A DNA stretch of 64,000 bases, from contig MKSN01000001.1 of assembly GCA_001897295.1 (NCBI GenBank), positions 736,141 through 800,140 of the forward strand. Direction: 5' to 3'. Origin of the DNA: Candidatus Saccharibacteria bacterium 49-20 (GTDB taxonomy: Bacteria; Patescibacteriota; Saccharimonadia; Saccharimonadales; Saccharimonadaceae). Under the pieces are notes generated by a model. That model was not told the origin of the DNA, did no database searches, and worked only from the letters and a program-made list of their open reading frames with translations. Positions 47,630-56,967 of this stretch are shown piece by piece (the stretch's first letter is position 1; every line of letters starts with the position of its first letter). The position numbers and the translations under genes were made by a program.

Positions 47630-49476
47630 TGGCAAAACAAAAATCTGCAGTCGATATCGCTGCCGAGCAACAAGCGCGCGAGCAGGCTGAAGTAGAGCAG
47701 GCATTCCTCAAGGGTGTCTCGACACTCCGTGACCTTATCGCACCAAGCAGTATTGAAATTCACGCCTCATATTTCCGCCTCGGCACCAAGTACGGCCGAA
47801 CACTTTATGTATACGGCTATCCTCGCCAAATCTACACCGGGTGGCTCAGTCCACTTATCAACATCGACGAAGTACTCGATGTCAGTATGTATATCTACCC
47901 AGTTGAAAGCCAGGTCGTCCTTAATAACCTCCGTAAAAAGGTGACACAACTCGAAGCATCCGCATCTATCAACAACGAGAAGGGCCGCGTGCGTGACCCA
48001 GCCCTCGAGGCAGCGATTAATGACGCTGAAGAACTTCGTGACCAAATCCAGGTGGGTGCCGAGCGGTTCTTCCGATTTGGCCTTTACGTCACACTTTGGG
48101 CGGATAGTATGGATGAACTTAACTTCGTCCAACAGAAGATTGAAACTATCTTTGGCCAACAAATGGTATTTAGTAAGGTTGCGTCGTCTCAACAGGAACA
48201 AGGGTTGAATAGCTCCGTTCCACAAATGTCAGACCAACTCCAGATTCGTCGTAACATGAACACTGGTGCAATTAGCACGAGCTTCCCATTCACCAGTGCA
48301 GACCTTACCGACAACCAAGGTATTCTGTATGGAATTAACATGCACAATAATGGACTCGTCATCTTTGACCGTTTCCGCCTCGAAAATGCCAACATGGTGG
48401 TCTTCGCAAAGTCTGGTGCAGGTAAGTCGTTTACCGTGAAGCTTGAAGCACTCCGCAGTATGATGCTTGGTTCCGAAGTGATTATTATCGACCCTGAAAA
48501 CGAGTATCAAAAACTTGCCGATGCCGTTGGTGGGGCATATATTCGCCTGAGTCTTAACTCACAAACTCGTATCAATCCGTTTGACCTTCCGCGCGTCATT
48601 GATAGTGACGAAGCTGACGACGCACTTCGCGCCAACCTTGTCACGCTGCACGGGCTTTTCCGTCTTATGCTCGGTGGCTCACAAGTAACCGCGTCGGGCG
48701 TTGCAATGTCCGCACTTACTCCAGCCGAGGAGGCTGACCTTGACCAGGCGCTTATCGATACCTACGCACGCGTCGGTATTACCAGCGACCCACTGACACA
48801 CAACTCACCACCACCAACGATTGCAGACCTTTACGATACACTCCTTCACATGGGAGGAAGTGGGCCAGCACTCGCGCAGCGCCTTCGTAAGTACACTACG
48901 GGTACATTTGCGGGTATCTTTAGCCAACAATCAAATATCGATATTAATAACCCGATGGTAGTATTTAATATCCGCGACCTCGAAGACGAGCTTCGCCCAG
49001 TAGCGATGTATATCGTCCTGAGTCACATCTGGAACGTCACCCGCACCGACCAACGCAAGCGTATGCTCATCGTGGATGAGGCGTGGCAACTTATGAAGTA
49101 CGACGACTCGGCAAACTTCCTCTTTAGCCTCGCAAAGCGCGCGCGTAAGTACTTCCTTGGACTCACCACAATTACCCAGGACGTTGAAGACTTCATGAGT
49201 AGTAAGATGGGGCGCGCGATTGTCGCCAACAGTTCAATGCAACTTCTTTTGAAGCAATCTTCAAGTGCGGTCGATGTACTTTCGGATGTATTTAAGCTTA
49301 CCGAAGAAGAAAAGAAACGTCTTGCAAACTTCCCAATCGGGCAGGGTCTGTTCTTTGCGGGCCAGAGCCACGTCCACATTCAAATTCAAGCATCCCCAAC
49401 AGAACAACAGCTTATTACCACCAATCCCCAAGCTGCTTCTCAACAAGGAATAACAGGGGCGCAAAACGGCGCATAA
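47629..49476 (+). CDS. VirB4/TraC-type T4SS ATPase
   Basis: ANMVVFAKSGAGKSFTVKLEALRSMMLGSEVIIIDPENEY Walker A/B region; RMLIVDEAWQLMKYDDSANFLFSLAKRARKY. Confidence 0.93.
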   Translation: MAKQKSAVDIAAEQQAREQAEVEQAFLKGVSTLRDLIAPSSIEIHASYFRLGTKYGRTLYVYGYPRQIYTGWLSPLINIDEVLDVSMYIYPVESQVVLNNLRKKVTQLEASASINNEKGRVRDPALEAAINDAEELRDQIQVGAERFFRFGLYVTLWADSMDELNFVQQKIETIFGQQMVFSKVASSQQEQGLNSSVPQMSDQLQIRRNMNTGAISTSFPFTSADLTDNQGILYGINMHNNGLVIFDRFRLENANMVVFAKSGAGKSFTVKLEALRSMMLGSEVIIIDPENEYQKLADAVGGAYIRLSLNSQTRINPFDLPRVIDSDEADDALRANLVTLHGLFRLMLGGSQVTASGVAMSALTPAEEADLDQALIDTYARVGITSDPLTHNSPPPTIADLYDTLLHMGGSGPALAQRLRKYTTGTFAGIFSQQSNIDINNPMVVFNIRDLEDELRPVAMYIVLSHIWNVTRTDQRKRMLIVDEAWQLMKYDDSANFLFSLAKRARKYFLGLTTITQDVEDFMSSKMGRAIVANSSMQLLLKQSSSAVDVLSDVFKLTEEEKKRLANFPIGQGLFFAGQSHVHIQIQASPTEQQLITTNPQAASQQGITGAQNGA

Positions 49477-49497
49477 GGCGTATAATAGGTTCTAAGT

Positions 49498-52400
49498 ATG
49501 CCAACGACTTTTACTCCCGGCAACAAAAACCAAGAGGACGAGCTAAATCCAGGTCAAAGAGATTATGACCAGCGTTTTAATGATATCGCTCGAAAAGAAG
49601 AGCAGGGTAGTTTTGATGATATTGTTAACAATTACGATCAAGATGCGGATTCTGGCCAAGAAGATGAAAACATCGAACGTGCGCGAAATGGCGAATCGAA
49701 TGCAGCGCAAGGGGCTCCCGGTGCAGCCGCTCCGTGGGCGAACCGAACGAGCTCTCAAGCTGGTGAACAAGCGAAAAGCTTTATAAAAAAGATCACCTTT
49801 AAAAAAGCGGCACCACTCTTAGGTGCAACCGGTATTATTGGTATTATTATCTTCCTTTTGGGTGGCTGGCTTCCTACAATGCTTCTCCCAAGCTTGTCGC
49901 AAGGTGCAGTATCGGAAAACGATGCTCGTGGCACGCTCCTTGAACGTCGCTTAATTGCAAAACTTCAACAAAAGATGACCGACAGCGGGCCTTGTGATAC
50001 AAAGCTCTCTCTTTGTCGTGACAAGAAAATGCCAAAGATTATGCTGAGTTCGATGGCTAAGAAGGGGATTGTCGCGGTAGATGCCGACGGTAAGCCAATC
50101 AACGTCGATGGTACCGGTTATATGACCGATAATCCAACCCACTACAGCTTTAAGGACAAGAATGGAAATACAAAGATTATCGCCGCTGGTGACTTTGTAA
50201 GTGAGTACAAGGCAAACCCGGTATTTAGAAAGTTATTCAAGGGTGCATATAACACCAGGTATCTTTCCTATACTGGTGGTTTCATGAAGAAGGTGCTCGA
50301 TAAGTGGGGGGTTAAGAAAGACGGTGGTGTACTGGCTGACCCTGAGTTTACCGAGGATAAAGTCAACGACAAAATATCTGAAGCCACAAAAGTTGGCGGT
50401 GCTGATGGGGAAGAGGGTGGCACGAAAACAAAATTCCGCGAACGTGCAAAGCTCCTTTTCCAGAGAAGTGCCGATAAGGTAAAGAAGACGAATGGTGACC
50501 CTATTCTACTGGTGGGCACTGGTGTATGTATGGCGATTGCAATGCCTACATTCGTCGCAGGGACAATTCGAGCTATCCAACTTGCGCAAGTTGTCGCACT
50601 TGCAAGCAACTTCATCCTTTCATCAAGTGATATGTTGCGCGCAGGTGACGCCGACCCTGAACAGGTTTCCGCAGCAGGAAAAGCCCTCACAGATACCTAT
50701 CCAGTGGAGGGAAGTGATGTAGCTAAATCTGCAGTAGACTCCACAATTCTACTTGCCGCAACCGGTGCGGCCGGTGGTGCTATGTTGAAGCCAACAAAAT
50801 TCGTCCCAGGATATGCACTCTTTAGTAACCCAACAATCCAAGGTGCAAATCAGCTGAACGCAGCAACGAAAGAAACTTGTAATCTCATCAATAGCCCTCA
50901 GGCGGCAATTGCATCGGCAGGAATTACCGCCGCAATTGGTGCGGCATCAGCAGGAACTGGCGCCGCCGTTTTAAAGGCGCTTCAAGCTGTTGGTAAGGTT
51001 GCGGCAATGTTCGGTGCTATCGATGGACTAATGATCCTTCTCGAAGAAACAGGTGTACTAAACCTTATTGCCGATGGCGCCTATAATGTTGCGGCTGGCC
51101 TTATTGGAAATATTTATGAAGATGCAAAGGGGATTGAATTCGGAGACGCACTCGGAACCGGACTCTTTGCTGTATTCTCACTCGCTGCATTAGGTGGTGG
51201 CGCAGCGGTGCTTACAAAATCCCAAGCAAGAAGCTTCAACCAAGTTGCCGCCGAGGTTGATAATGAATATAGGGAAGAGGCTATCGCAACATTAAGTCCA
51301 TTTGATACATCGAGCCAATATACATTCTTAGGAAGTATCGTATCGAAACTCGCACTCAGCACCGCAGGTTCAAGTAATATGATTTCTTCAACCATCTCAA
51401 CCCTCGGTTCTATTGTCCGAGCACCGTTCAGTTTATTAAACAAAGCGGCTTCTGCAGAGACAGATCCTATTGAAGCGAAATATGGATATGCCTCATACTT
51501 TGGTGTTGATGAAGATATTGCTATTTCTATAGCCGGTACGCCTGGAGTTGGTATGCCAACTCAATACCTCGACATGAACCCTGAAACCGCGTATAACCTT
51601 GTGTCAAATAGTGTGAACGCCGAAACTGGTGAGCCAAATGAGCCGACGCCATTACTGGACAACCTGGGTATCGGCGTGAACGCCGACCTAAACACTACTA
51701 TTGCAGAGTGTGCCGATGCCGACCTCGAGTCAATCAGTGGCTGTACAATCGCGGCCTCAGCAAGTCAAACAGTTGAATCAACCTCTTGTGGAACAGAAGG
51801 AGAGGTGTGCGGAGAGGATGACGATCTTTCCACCTCGAGCGTGACAGTCCAAGGTGACCCTGATGAAGCGCGTAGTGCAGCCCTTAGGATTTACTACATG
51901 GACCACCAGCTTGAAAATATCCTAAGCGGAAACGACAAAGAAGAAGCCGCAAGTGCCGGCCCAACTTCACTTGCCGGTGCGACCATCGACCGCGACCACT
52001 TATGGGAAGATTCAACCACGGTTGGTTGCGCAACAGGTACCACAGAAGCTCGTAATGACAGGGGCTTCAACCAAGGTACTGAATTCCCGATTAAGCTCTG
52101 TGCAATCCCTGGCACGAGTCACGCCGGTCAACCTATGCTCGTAAACTCAAGGGCATCAGGCGCAGTGCTCGCAATGATCACTAAAATGAAGGCAGACTTG
52201 TCACTCGATACAATTAAGATTGCCGACTCATACCGTTCAATGGAAGGGCAGGAGCACGCCTGGAACTGTAACCAAGGGAATCCAAACGGTGAAGACTGTA
52301 GTGATATCGCAGGTCGAGCGGCGAAACCCGGATATTCAAATCACCAGTCTGGATATGCGATTGACTTTCAACTTCCGTCGGGAAATTCCGGCGCAAAGAA

Positions 52401-52503
52401 GCCGGGCGATCAATACTGGGATTGGTTAAACGCGAATGCTGCAACGTTCGGGTATAGTTCTAATGTTGGTGAATCGTGGCACTGGTCGGTAACAGGGGGA
52501 TAG
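49498..52503 (+). CDS. Large membrane protein with C-terminal VanY/D,D-carboxypeptidase-like domain
   Basis: TM segments and Ala/Gly-rich hydrophobic region; C-term IADSYRSMEGQEHAWNCNQGN...SNHQSGYAIDFQLPSGN...GESWHWSVTGG (SxHxxGxAxD and WHW motifs). Confidence 0.82.
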   Translation: MPTTFTPGNKNQEDELNPGQRDYDQRFNDIARKEEQGSFDDIVNNYDQDADSGQEDENIERARNGESNAAQGAPGAAAPWANRTSSQAGEQAKSFIKKITFKKAAPLLGATGIIGIIIFLLGGWLPTMLLPSLSQGAVSENDARGTLLERRLIAKLQQKMTDSGPCDTKLSLCRDKKMPKIMLSSMAKKGIVAVDADGKPINVDGTGYMTDNPTHYSFKDKNGNTKIIAAGDFVSEYKANPVFRKLFKGAYNTRYLSYTGGFMKKVLDKWGVKKDGGVLADPEFTEDKVNDKISEATKVGGADGEEGGTKTKFRERAKLLFQRSADKVKKTNGDPILLVGTGVCMAIAMPTFVAGTIRAIQLAQVVALASNFILSSSDMLRAGDADPEQVSAAGKALTDTYPVEGSDVAKSAVDSTILLAATGAAGGAMLKPTKFVPGYALFSNPTIQGANQLNAATKETCNLINSPQAAIASAGITAAIGAASAGTGAAVLKALQAVGKVAAMFGAIDGLMILLEETGVLNLIADGAYNVAAGLIGNIYEDAKGIEFGDALGTGLFAVFSLAALGGGAAVLTKSQARSFNQVAAEVDNEYREEAIATLSPFDTSSQYTFLGSIVSKLALSTAGSSNMISSTISTLGSIVRAPFSLLNKAASAETDPIEAKYGYASYFGVDEDIAISIAGTPGVGMPTQYLDMNPETAYNLVSNSVNAETGEPNEPTPLLDNLGIGVNADLNTTIAECADADLESISGCTIAASASQTVESTSCGTEGEVCGEDDDLSTSSVTVQGDPDEARSAALRIYYMDHQLENILSGNDKEEAASAGPTSLAGATIDRDHLWEDSTTVGCATGTTEARNDRGFNQGTEFPIKLCAIPGTSHAGQPMLVNSRASGAVLAMITKMKADLSLDTIKIADSYRSMEGQEHAWNCNQGNPNGEDCSDIAGRAAKPGYSNHQSGYAIDFQLPSGNSGAKKPGDQYWDWLNANAATFGYSSNVGESWHWSVTGG

Positions 52504-52516
52504 TATAATAAAAACA

Positions 52517-53911
52517 ATGAAATTACATCTTCCACAAAAAGCCACACTGCTACGAAAGACAGGCATCTTCTTGTCTATTGCTATGCTTGTCGTTGCGCTT
52601 TTCCCAACCCCTAGTCACGCGCAAGCGCCTAGTTGTGATGTTGAGTTCTATAGCATGAACGATATCACGTTTTACAACCCTTGCAGTAGCAGTTCGTGTT
52701 CGGCCGTAAATGCTGGTGGAGCGCTCACATCTCCAGGCCCTTCATCACTTATCGGTAAAGATAACGAAGAAAAAATCTGGAATTACTTCATCGCCCGTGG
52801 CCTCACACCTGTTGCCGCAGCTGGTGCTATGGGTAATATGAAGCAAGAATCAAGCTTATTTGACCCTTGGGCAGGTGAACACGGAAGTACTGGAAGTCTT
52901 GATAAAAGTAGGATGCTTACTGGATTTGGACTCATTCAATGGACCAACACTGACGGTAACCCTCAAGGGCGTCGCTACGGTGTCATGAGCTACCTTGAAA
53001 GTAACGGTGTAGCCCTTACACCTTCAGACCCGTCACAAACCGACAAAGCACTTCTTTATGAACTTAACTACCTCTGGGATGGTGAATATAAGTCGCTCAC
53101 ATGGCAAGAGCAGGTGAATGCCGAGCAAAAGATTGAGGGTGACGCTTCTAAGAGTTATTCAGAGGACAACACTGGTAACGGATCAGCAATGGTGTTCCAT
53201 AAACTCGTTGAACGTTCTGGGGATGGCACGGCTGGTAAACAGGAACGTATCGACAGCGCAAAAGAATTCCTTGATAAGTACGGTAATGGCGACATGGCTC
53301 GAGGTAGTTGTGGAGTAAGTGCTGGTGGTCTTAGCTGGGAGCAAGCTGTAGCTGCGGCAAAAAAACTTTCAGACAACTGGGACACCATCTACTGTGGCGC
53401 CGGTTCAATTAAGGGCGGTTTCTACTGTGGCTGGACTGAAGGTTACTGTACAGCCGGCGCTGCATGGCTCATGGTTACAACCTCACCAAACCCCGGAGGG
53501 ACACCAGGTATCCCGAACGGTGTAGATGTTGCAAATCGATTAACTTCTCAGAACTCAGATGTGTATACAAGTGTAAATCCGGATGGGTCAAATATTCAGC
53601 CTTTCTCAATTTGGTCATTAGGTTCCGGTGGTGCAGAAGGTCAACCGGGTCACACGGGCACTATCGTGGGGGTTGGGGAAGATGGTTCTATTATCAGCCT
53701 CGAAACAAACTGGTCAGGCGCGGGTAAGGGCGCGACCAATAATTACTTGGTGAGCACTAATGGGCATAAAGTCGCAGTACATCAATACCCTTCGTTTGAA
53801 GCATTTAAGTCAGGCCACAACGGATACGTATATAACTCAATGGCAACACCAAAAGATGCGTCGACTGCGACCGAAATGTCTAAAAAGTTTGCCGAATGGT
53901 TAGGACAATAA
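52517..53911 (+). CDS. Secreted cell-wall hydrolase: phage-tail-lysozyme-like domain plus CHAP-like amidase domain
   Basis: EEKIWNYFIARGLTPVAAAGAMGNMKQESSLFDPWA; YCGWTEGYCTAGAAWLMV...GHTGTIVGVGEDGSIISLETNW. Confidence 0.82.
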   Translation: MKLHLPQKATLLRKTGIFLSIAMLVVALFPTPSHAQAPSCDVEFYSMNDITFYNPCSSSSCSAVNAGGALTSPGPSSLIGKDNEEKIWNYFIARGLTPVAAAGAMGNMKQESSLFDPWAGEHGSTGSLDKSRMLTGFGLIQWTNTDGNPQGRRYGVMSYLESNGVALTPSDPSQTDKALLYELNYLWDGEYKSLTWQEQVNAEQKIEGDASKSYSEDNTGNGSAMVFHKLVERSGDGTAGKQERIDSAKEFLDKYGNGDMARGSCGVSAGGLSWEQAVAAAKKLSDNWDTIYCGAGSIKGGFYCGWTEGYCTAGAAWLMVTTSPNPGGTPGIPNGVDVANRLTSQNSDVYTSVNPDGSNIQPFSIWSLGSGGAEGQPGHTGTIVGVGEDGSIISLETNWSGAGKGATNNYLVSTNGHKVAVHQYPSFEAFKSGHNGYVYNSMATPKDASTATEMSKKFAEWLGQ

Positions 53912-54540
53912 TGAATATAGATCCTCGCGCGAAAAAGAAATTACTACTCATTGGTGCTATTTTAGCAGTTGGTATTATTGCAATCATTGTGTACGCGGCG
54001 CTTACCCCTAAGCTCCCTGGTACGCAAGCGTCGGAAAAAACGGTTATCATCGACAACTACAGTAAATACACTAGGTACATTTCATCAGATTCATTCGGGA
54101 ACTTTGGTAATACACTCTACAGGTATATCGATAACCCAACCAAAAGCGTATATCATGCCTCAATTGTTGATGACTCTTACTCGTACGACTCCGACTCATG
54201 GTTTTCGACCTTTATTGTAAAGTTGAATGATAGCGACGTGTCATGGAGTATTAAACTCCAAACTCTTAAAGATGGTGATTTAAACGGCGATATTGGGGTG
54301 ACTTGTAAAACTGGAGCGAAATGTTTAGCCGTATCCGACATATTGAAATCCGAACTCCAGGACTATTTACCGCTGACAACGAATGATTACATTATTTCGT
54401 ATCAAAAGAACTACAAAAAAATATCAGTAATTTATTACGACCAAGCAGGCGAGGGAAAGATAAAAGCTCAAGAAAAGATTAAGTCACTAGGCTTCAAGCC
54501 CGAAGACTACGAAATCGAATACTTTTACGGCGGTCGTTAA
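53896..54540 (+). CDS. Hypothetical single-TM protein
   Basis: KKLLLIGAILAVGIIAIIVYAAL TM; overlaps the hydrolase gene by 16 nt. Confidence 0.6.
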   Translation: MVRTIMNIDPRAKKKLLLIGAILAVGIIAIIVYAALTPKLPGTQASEKTVIIDNYSKYTRYISSDSFGNFGNTLYRYIDNPTKSVYHASIVDDSYSYDSDSWFSTFIVKLNDSDVSWSIKLQTLKDGDLNGDIGVTCKTGAKCLAVSDILKSELQDYLPLTTNDYIISYQKNYKKISVIYYDQAGEGKIKAQEKIKSLGFKPEDYEIEYFYGGR

Positions 54541-55577
54541 AGCTCAACGTGATGTAAATGCTTGCCCGCGTGGCTTGTTGCGGAAGTAATGATAATTTGA
54601 TGACCTTTTAAATGGCTCGTAAGGAGTTTCTGACGAGTTGCATCGAGTTCAGAGAAGACATCGTCGAGCAGAATAATAGGGGTTTTACCTGTAAGTTGTT
54701 CGATAATATCAACTTCTAGGAATTTAAGTGCAAGCACAATGGTGCGTGCTTCACCCCTTGAAGCAGTAGAAAGGGCAGGGGAGTGATTAATTTCAAAGAT
54801 CACATCATGGCGATGCGGGCCTACAGAGGTGCTACCCATATAGCGATCTCTATCTAAATGCGCGTGAAGCTCATTAAGAAGTTTTTGCTTAATATCACCC
54901 ACGAAGGTATGTGAGTAATGAATTGATACGTCATCGTGCGTGCCCGCGATATCTTGATACAGCTGCGCAAGATTTTGATTCAGTTGTTCAATAAACGCGA
55001 TACGTTGCTCGATAATATATGCACCGTGCTCGGCAAGCGCCACATTCCAGGCGAATAGTTGATCGTCTTGTATGTAAGCGCTTTTAAGAAGATTATTTCG
55101 CTGCTTGAGTGCTCGTTCGTATTTTCGAAGTGAAGGCCCGTAGAGCGGGTTAAATTGGCTTACAAAGCGATCAATAAACTGACGCCGGCGAGCAGGGGAG
55201 CCATGGAGAAGTCGCAGGTCTTCTGGCTCAAATAGCACGACGGGGTGTTTTTGCTTCTGGGGAATCCGTGCAGTGGTTTTACTATCGATCACGAACTGCT
55301 TACGACTCGTGACTTTTTCAGGTTCAAACTTAATGGTTCGGTTTTGCTGGTCGTTTAAAGTAATATCTATTTTCCACCAAGGGCCATCTTTTTGCAGTAA
55401 CTCTGCGTCACTGCCGCGAAACGAAGAACCTTGAAGACTTAAATAAACCGCTTCAAGGAGGCTCGTCTTTCCACTCCCGTTCGCACCAGTAATAATCGTC
55501 ACCTCAGGAGAAAACTGAATAGTATACTCGGTGTGCGAGCGAATATGTTTAACGTGGAGTGAAACGACCGAAGTCAT
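54537..55577 (-). CDS. recF: DNA replication and repair protein RecF
   Basis: VTIITGANGSGKTSLLEAVYLSLQGSSFR; STASRGEARTIVLALKFLE; IILLDDVFSELD. Confidence 0.95.
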   Translation of the reverse strand: MTSVVSLHVKHIRSHTEYTIQFSPEVTIITGANGSGKTSLLEAVYLSLQGSSFRGSDAELLQKDGPWWKIDITLNDQQNRTIKFEPEKVTSRKQFVIDSKTTARIPQKQKHPVVLFEPEDLRLLHGSPARRRQFIDRFVSQFNPLYGPSLRKYERALKQRNNLLKSAYIQDDQLFAWNVALAEHGAYIIEQRIAFIEQLNQNLAQLYQDIAGTHDDVSIHYSHTFVGDIKQKLLNELHAHLDRDRYMGSTSVGPHRHDVIFEINHSPALSTASRGEARTIVLALKFLEVDIIEQLTGKTPIILLDDVFSELDATRQKLLTSHLKGHQIIITSATSHAGKHLHHVEL

Positions 55578-55583
55578 GGACGC

Positions 55584-56684
55584 CTAACTCTTCAGTGGCA
55601 TGATCACGTGGTAGTAGTTGGTGTCTTTGGCGGTAGATTTCAAAATAATAGGCGAAAGCTTTCCACTAAAGCTAAATGAAATCGTATCCGCATCGAGCAC
55701 ACCAAGGGCTTCTGTTAGGTAGCGGGAGTTAAGAGTTACCTGTCCACTTCCAGTAACATCGGCATCGAGTTCTGAAGTATTCTCACCAAGCTCAGAGGCG
55801 ATAGAGTGGAGTGACACTGTCTTTGCATCTTCATCCACGGTTACAGTTACACTACCACCTGATTCACGAGCAAAAAGTCCAGCAATCTTAGTCACGCGGC
55901 CAAATTCAGTCTTATTCATAGTGGCGGTGATGTCTGAGTTTGCAGGAATGAGTTGGCGATAATCAGGGAAGTTACCATCTACAAGGCGGCTAATCACCTC
56001 GGCTTCGTTAATACGGAAGCGTACTTGGCTTTCATCGAAAAGAATATCGATCGTATCGACATCTTCAACAATAGTGCGAAGTACTTCTTGAAGGGTTTGT
56101 GTCGGGATGATTGCGGCAACCTCACTTGTAGTTTCTACGAGGCGGCGCTCTGAGAGGCGGTACCCATCAGTTGCTGCGAGGTAAATGAATCCTTCATGTG
56201 AATGCCAGTATACGCCTGTAAGCACCGGGCGAGTCGAGTCTGAGCTTGCAGTAATAATTGTCTGGGATACTGCTTGTTTAAATTCTTCAGTGTTAATTGC
56301 ATAGGTCACTGAATTATCTTCATTGATCGTTGGAAGTTCAGGGAAGTCATCGGCAATTACCCCATTAATAATAGAGTGGTATTTGCCGCTAGTAATATGA
56401 ATGTTTTCACCAACTACCTTAAGTTCAATTGAATCCTTAGGAAGACTCGAAACAAATTCAGAGATAAGGCGAGCAGGGACGGTGATTGCACCTGGTTTTG
56501 CGATCTTTGCACCAATATATTGAGTGGTTGCGATTTCAAGGTTGGTTGCTGCAACTAGAAGACGGTTACCGTCTGTCCTCAAAAGAATATTACTCAGGAT
56601 TGGAAGTTGTGTCTTTGAGCTTGCTACTCGACCAACAGCTGATAGGGCTCTAGCAAAGTTTTCTTGTGTAACTGTGAGTTCCAT
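55584..56684 (-). CDS. dnaN: DNA polymerase III beta sliding clamp
   Basis: MELTVTQENFARALSAVGRVASSKTQLPILSNILL; C-term YYHVIMPLKS. Confidence 0.97.
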   Translation of the reverse strand: MELTVTQENFARALSAVGRVASSKTQLPILSNILLRTDGNRLLVAATNLEIATTQYIGAKIAKPGAITVPARLISEFVSSLPKDSIELKVVGENIHITSGKYHSIINGVIADDFPELPTINEDNSVTYAINTEEFKQAVSQTIITASSDSTRPVLTGVYWHSHEGFIYLAATDGYRLSERRLVETTSEVAAIIPTQTLQEVLRTIVEDVDTIDILFDESQVRFRINEAEVISRLVDGNFPDYRQLIPANSDITATMNKTEFGRVTKIAGLFARESGGSVTVTVDEDAKTVSLHSIASELGENTSELDADVTGSGQVTLNSRYLTEALGVLDADTISFSFSGKLSPIILKSTAKDTNYYHVIMPLKS

Positions 56685-56967
56685 TATTATGTGTTCCTTT
56701 CTTATTCTTTATCTTTTCTTCTTAATAATAGGGGCTGTGGAAAGTGTGGATAATCGGTAATTTATATCTGTTATTAGGGTGAAATTCGGTGTGTATATAA
56801 TTGGTGGAAATGTGTGTATGAATTGGGTGAAACTAGGTGCTTTTACCCACACGCTAAAGCCTTGGGTAAGAGTTTTATACATACCTGTGTATAGGTTTGC
56901 ACGGTTTACCACACCTTGTGCCCACAAACTGTGCACATTTTTTACCCAGGTTTGGGGTAGGGTGGTG
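56685..56967. other. dnaA-dnaN intergenic region with a DnaA box
   Basis: TGTGGATAA at 56745-56753 plus several TTTACCCA/TTTACCACA motifs. Confidence 0.55.
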
